Shown here in pieces: positions 59,461-64,000 of a stretch of DNA of 64,000 nt. The DNA is from Dryas octopetala (lineage: Eukaryota; Streptophyta; Magnoliopsida; Rosales; Rosaceae). Below the pieces are notes generated by a model, which saw only the letters and a list, made by a program, of their open reading frames with translations, searched no databases and was not told the DNA's origin. The stretch spans positions 1,709,896-1,773,895 of the forward strand of contig OY992837.1 in assembly GCA_963921425.1 (NCBI GenBank). The letters run 5' to 3'. Each line of letters opens with the position of its first letter. The first letter of the stretch is position 1. Made by a program: the position numbers and the translations under genes.

Positions 59461-61246
59461 ATGGGTAGTTTGGGATTTGAGGGAGGGTTTGCTACCTGCT
59501 TTGCTACTGCTTAGGTGTGCTTGTGCTTTGAATATAAGAAGGGGTGTGGGCTTTTGGTGTGGAGGTGTGGCAAAAGGTGTGCTTGTGCTTACAATATAGC
59601 TTGAATGATGAAAATTTCAAGACTCCCATCCATCACAATCATCAGCACCATTAGGTAAGCCTTACACATACAGTTCATTCATGTTATATCCTCCTTAATT
59701 TGCGCCTTTGACATCTCTCTCTCTCTCTCTCATGAGCTGGGTTGCACTTGGTGGGGCTTCTGGGTCACACAGTTACAACTTGCAAGTGACTTTGGGTTTT
59801 ATTTTATTTCACCTTTAAAATGAAAAGGGTAAGTCCATTTTTTAATATTGATTCTTGCTTTTGCCATCTCAAAAGGAGTTTGGAAGATGGGGCCTTGGGA
59901 AAAGGAGAGGCCCAACCAACTACTTTTGTATGGTAGCATCAGCCTTGAGTACTCAGATGATCATCACCTATCACTCATCTCATCAGTGGATCCATTTCAA
60001 TTCATTGTTCCATTGTTAGCACTTGTTTGATAAATAAAACTATTATGCGGGAATCATGTTATACACATTAAGTTGACCACAAAGCATATGGCATGTAGAT
60101 TGACTGTGTATTACAAAACACAGGAAAATGCAGATTACCCAAAGTAAAGTATGTATTCCCCCATTCCAATAGACAAATGTCTTTTGGTTGTGATTTTCAA
60201 CAACTAATCTAGCTTTTTGATTGCTGATCGATAAAGTGTGTATTTTATTTATTGGGCTAATAAGTAATAAGTTTCTCAAGGTCTTGGGTTGCATGCTGTT
60301 AGGCACATTCCCAGCAAATCCCTAGTTCCTAGCCAAGATGGATAAGTCATTCTTCTTTTGAACTTTTTGGGTTGCATGGCTGTCATTTTGGTCCTCTTCC
60401 AACTTCCAAGATATCTATTATGTAGTATAACTACAACCCATACATGCATCCACCTCCTCAAAACCAGCAACATCAATCCAACTTATCTACTTCTATAAAA
60501 AAAGTAAGGAATATCTAAGAACAATTAAGGGTGTTATGGTTCTCATTTCTAATACCTTACCTCATTCAGTGCAGGCCCTCATAATGGCATGTTCTAGTGT
60601 GACACAAAAGCACCCTATATATGTACTAAATATAGCATTACATATATGATATGGTGAGAACTATATGAAACTTAATTAACTTATGTATTAACACTTAATT
60701 ATCAACACGCATTGAGTATATTGCTGAAAGAAGTCCTAAGTTCGACTTTCATAAATGTAAATCTTACACCTATTTGCGGATTGGCCCGATACTATTGTGC
60801 TCTTGTTGAGGGCGTTTATCAACACTAAAAAATTTCCATAAGTTTAGAAAACAACCTTAAGGAATTAATATTTGATCCACAATTTCTAACACATTTTTCC
60901 TTTTAGCAGGTGAATATACTTTCAAGTCTTTAAATACATCAATCTGAATTTGGAATACAACAATTGGCATACTTTATTAAGGAAAACTCTATAACATGTT
61001 CAAAGGCCAAGAAATAATGAAATAAAGTAAAATTAAGATCAAACAATATTTAAAAAAAAAGTGTAAATTAAAGAAGAAAACCCAGGCAAATATTTTCAAG
61101 AACCCCAGAATAATAGTATATCAATACCACATGCAAAACAAATATACATCCCGGAATTTAAAAACTAAAACACAGATGAATCTTTACCTAATATTGATTA
61201 TTTCAAGCATCAAAATCAATATTTAGAATTAATAAATATTGATGAT
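59458..61246. other. Intergenic region, no supported gene
   Basis: Promoter side of the DUF868 gene followed by AT-rich DNA. A short CT repeat lies at about 59716-59731. No convincing coding segment on either strand. Confidence 0.55.
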
Positions 61247-61642
61247 CTAGTTTCTAGGCAGTTCATGTTCAACAGCCATCATAAGGAGGCTGCCTGGTTG
61301 AAGAGCCACTAGAACTGGGGTACCCCCAATACCTCTTGCCATTGCAAGCATACTCTCCTTCAAAAGTGACTTAAACTCGTCACCATCAATCACACCATTT
61401 TTATCTGCATCAAATGTATCAAACACTACATCATGAAGAGCCTTCAATTCTTCCTTTGGCTGCGACAAGTACCCAATATCCGGCAATAGCTTACCGAACC
61501 CTGCGCGAAGCTCTTCCCTCGATAACTTTCCTTTTTTATTCGTATCGAGCTCACGAAAACATAGCTTGCTGCAATTCTCAAACGACTTTGTGTCCTCGAT
61601 GAATTTTATCAGCGTGGTGTCATTCACGGCAACAATGTACAT
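61247..61642 (-). CDS. EF-hand calcium-binding protein, 131 aa
   Basis: Intronless 131-residue frame. The second EF-hand is canonical (DADKNGVIDGDEF, about residues 77-89) with Asp, Asp, Asn and Glu at coordinating positions 1, 3, 5 and 12. The first (DTNKKGKLSREEL, about residues 33-45) is weaker, with Lys at position 5 in place of Asp/Asn-type spacing. The C-terminus has GTPVLVALQPGSLLMMAVEH, shared by a plant family of short EF-hand proteins. Likely a calcium sensor or buffer; partners unknown. No signal or anchor is visible. An upstream TTATATAGATG (about 61703-61713) may be the TATA region. Confidence 0.88.
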   Translation of the reverse strand: MYIVAVNDTTLIKFIEDTKSFENCSKLCFRELDTNKKGKLSREELRAGFGKLLPDIGYLSQPKEELKALHDVVFDTFDADKNGVIDGDEFKSLLKESMLAMARGIGGTPVLVALQPGSLLMMAVEHELPRN

Positions 61643-64000
61643 TTTGAAATTGCAAGGGAAAAAACAAATGTTGTTACTAATTTATTTTGGTCGACTTTGC
61701 TTAGTTATATAGATGTGGTTAGTGGTTAGCCCCTAAATTTAGGGGTTTCCCGTACGTGGTTGATGAGCCTTTAATGGAGGCGTGTGATATTCCTTCACAG
61801 CCCAATGTTTGGACTTTGGAATGGTTGGAATTGGAGTCTCATTTCTTGTTTAAATGCACATTCTTTAGCTTAAACGACACGTCGTATAGCCCAAAATAAA
61901 ACGACATGTCGTCAAATGGTTAGAATTGGGTCTTGAATATGTTTCTGGGCTCATATTTGTGAGATCAACCCACCAAAACATTTCAGGCTCAACATGCAAT
62001 TGGGTTTTCATCTTGGCATCATTTACAAACAGGCCTTGACCCAAGGACATTCTAAATCCCATGGCCCAAAAAGACTAGAGACTTCATCAAGTTTATATAT
62101 AGGTCAAAAGTCAAATATATGCATTGCATGGTTGGTTGCTAAATGCTAGGCCTCATCAGAATACAGAGAATTAAGTGCATAGGATCCCACTTGTTACACT
62201 TGTACATATGTGTGCATGTGGACTGTTTTATATATGTGTACCCTAACCCCCAAACATCACACATGCAATCCCAATTAACACACCTAATTCAAATGATCCA
62301 TACCAATTAATTTGGAACATATATCACTCAAAAATTAACCATCTGTCATATGCATTTTTAACATTTTTCTTTATAATTATTATATACAGTAATTCCTCTT
62401 TGTTGTCCAATCATTGGTAGTATAGTGCCCCAGCCACCATTTCATTAAATCAAATGGCTGTTAACATTACCAGAGCAGATGATCTGTGGGCATTTTAGTT
62501 TCGAACAGCGAGACATGTTTGTGCCTATAATTAGAAAAATACAAAAACAATAGCATCATATGAATAGAAAATGAAACATGGATGCACAAAAAACCAAACA
62601 TAAGTAAAATAAATAATTTTATGATTGTTAGTTGTTACTGAGAGAAAGTCGTTTTATTGTAATGCTGATCGATCAGCATTCAGCAATGTTGTCGCTTGGA
62701 GGCTACTTGAATTGTAAAAGCATATTAATTTAGGTTATGACTGATTTCATTAAGTATAATAGAAAATGAAATAAAATATTCTTTAAAAAAAGGGTTTGGC
62801 TAATGATATAAGTTATCTGAATCTACATTTAAAAAAAATAAAAAATAAAATTCCAAACTCAAAAAGTAAATTAACAAGAATGAACAATACAAACGTTATG
62901 AAACCTAAAATTACCTACTCAATCATCAAACAAGAAAGGGTCCAAGAGAAGGTGGGAAAATCGAATATGTCACATTACCCAGACTACTCAACTCCAAGTT
63001 ATGAATTTATGAATGAAATTTGCCAAACTATTTGCAAGTTAAAACTGGTTTGGGAGTTGTTTAATTTTTAGCCATGGTCAAGATGAAAAATTAAAATTAC
63101 TTAAGAGATTAATGTATATTTATATGATGTACAAAGTTCAAACCCTATAAAGTTTTATTGGACCCCAATCTAATTTTCTTTGCCATTGGGAGCATCAATC
63201 CCAATCACTTGTTTTAAAATAAAAAGAATAAAAGAATCCCAAGTACTTGTTTGGTTTTTGGCTTGAGCCTTGCAGTCACACTTTCGTATATTTTTGACCG
63301 TTATGCGTACGGCATTCATGGATTCAACATCGACTAGTCAAACAAGGAATATTGAAATGTGGATAGTACCTTTCCATGCATTAATTATGTTAATCATATT
63401 CTTTTTTTATTACTAATAAAACAGAAAGTCATGCACGAAGCATCACCTAATTAAAAAAGAGTGTTAATTACATCAATTTTTCAAAAGGAAAGAAATTTCT
63501 CCCAAATGTAGATCACTTGGAATATTAAAATAACATAAAATACTTCAAAAAAATTCAGAGAATCGCATCAAGCTAGGTTATACTTCTACATCAAAAGAGT
63601 AAAATAATTAGTGCATGCACTAATTACTTGATTATGAGCTCAAACCTGTCTAAAAAGAATGGCCGGCTACAGATCGACTTGGCTCTAGATGCACCCCAAG
63701 GAATATTATCATATATTTTGAAGAATATATAGTGGTCATTATAACTAAGTACGTGCAACATAAAGTACGCAGTGGTCATTATAATTATAACTTACCAAAT
63801 TGAACAAAAAGTAAACTGTTGCAAAAATAATAATAATTCTGAAAGGGATTTCCCAATTAATACTTCTTCAACAATGTAAAAAATATATATATATATTAAA
63901 TTAAAAATTAGTTATCTGAATAAGGTTAATTGTACAAAGAGATATACGTACTGTAACCTAACTCCCCAGCTCACCATGTGACCAATCAAATCCTTGGTTC
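61643..64000. other. Intergenic region, no supported gene
   Basis: Promoter side of the EF-hand gene, then AT-rich DNA to the window end. The short frame at 62796-63071 has lysine- and asparagine-rich composition typical of AT-rich chance frames. Confidence 0.55.

Noticed and set aside
62796-63071. 91-residue open frame
   Set aside because: Lys/Asn-rich composition typical of AT-rich non-coding DNA; no promoter or family evidence.

Overview
This window is nuclear DNA from a flowering plant, almost certainly a eudicot. It is AT-rich and intron-dense, with canonical GT-AG introns, telo-box promoters and many non-autonomous DNA transposons. It carries a complete plant zeta-carotene desaturase gene. 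A family-level placement (Rosaceae would fit) is only a guess. No bacterial, organellar or viral genome features were seen.

Genes judged real, left to right: two small telo-box genes of unknown function (2276-2473 minus, 3922-4167 plus); cyclin L1-1 (16221-19304, minus, 8 exons, reading frame rebuilt and open); a DUF868 gene (29461-30366, minus); a t-SNARE-like gene with one in-frame stop (33949-35748, plus); a defensin-like peptide gene (36809-37212, plus); zeta-carotene desaturase ZDS (38159-42500, plus, 14 exons); two further small telo-box genes (47900-48166 and 50436-51338, plus); DRT102 (53423-54328, minus) head to head with a DUF2358 gene (55238-57433, plus, 8 exons); a second DUF868 gene (58345-59367, minus); and an EF-hand gene (61247-61642, minus). 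From memory, DUF868-ZDS-DRT102-DUF2358 is also the order at Arabidopsis At3g04860-At3g04890, so the right half looks like an old conserved block.

The most notable content is a set of transposons carrying pieces of host genes. A 5.1-kb CACTA element (5063-10178) has matching 15-bp ends, a 3-bp GAA target duplication and dense subterminal palindromes. It holds pieces of three unrelated host genes: a complex I 20.9-kDa-type subunit, 3-phosphoglycerate dehydrogenase and an HDHD3-like hydrolase. Just beyond it lie decayed fragments of pyruvate dehydrogenase E1-beta and a NIMA-related kinase. A hAT-like element (44646-46185) carries exon 1 of a SCY1-like kinase gene. A near-perfect 0.4-kb inverted duplication of a gene 3' end (20623-21482) can fold into a long hairpin, with a second inverted repeat beside it. 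MITEs with long inverted ends sit in or near promoters (2632-3133, 54550-54982).

Regions without gene content are listed as such. Splice sites were read by eye and joined only where frames agreed; no database search was possible.
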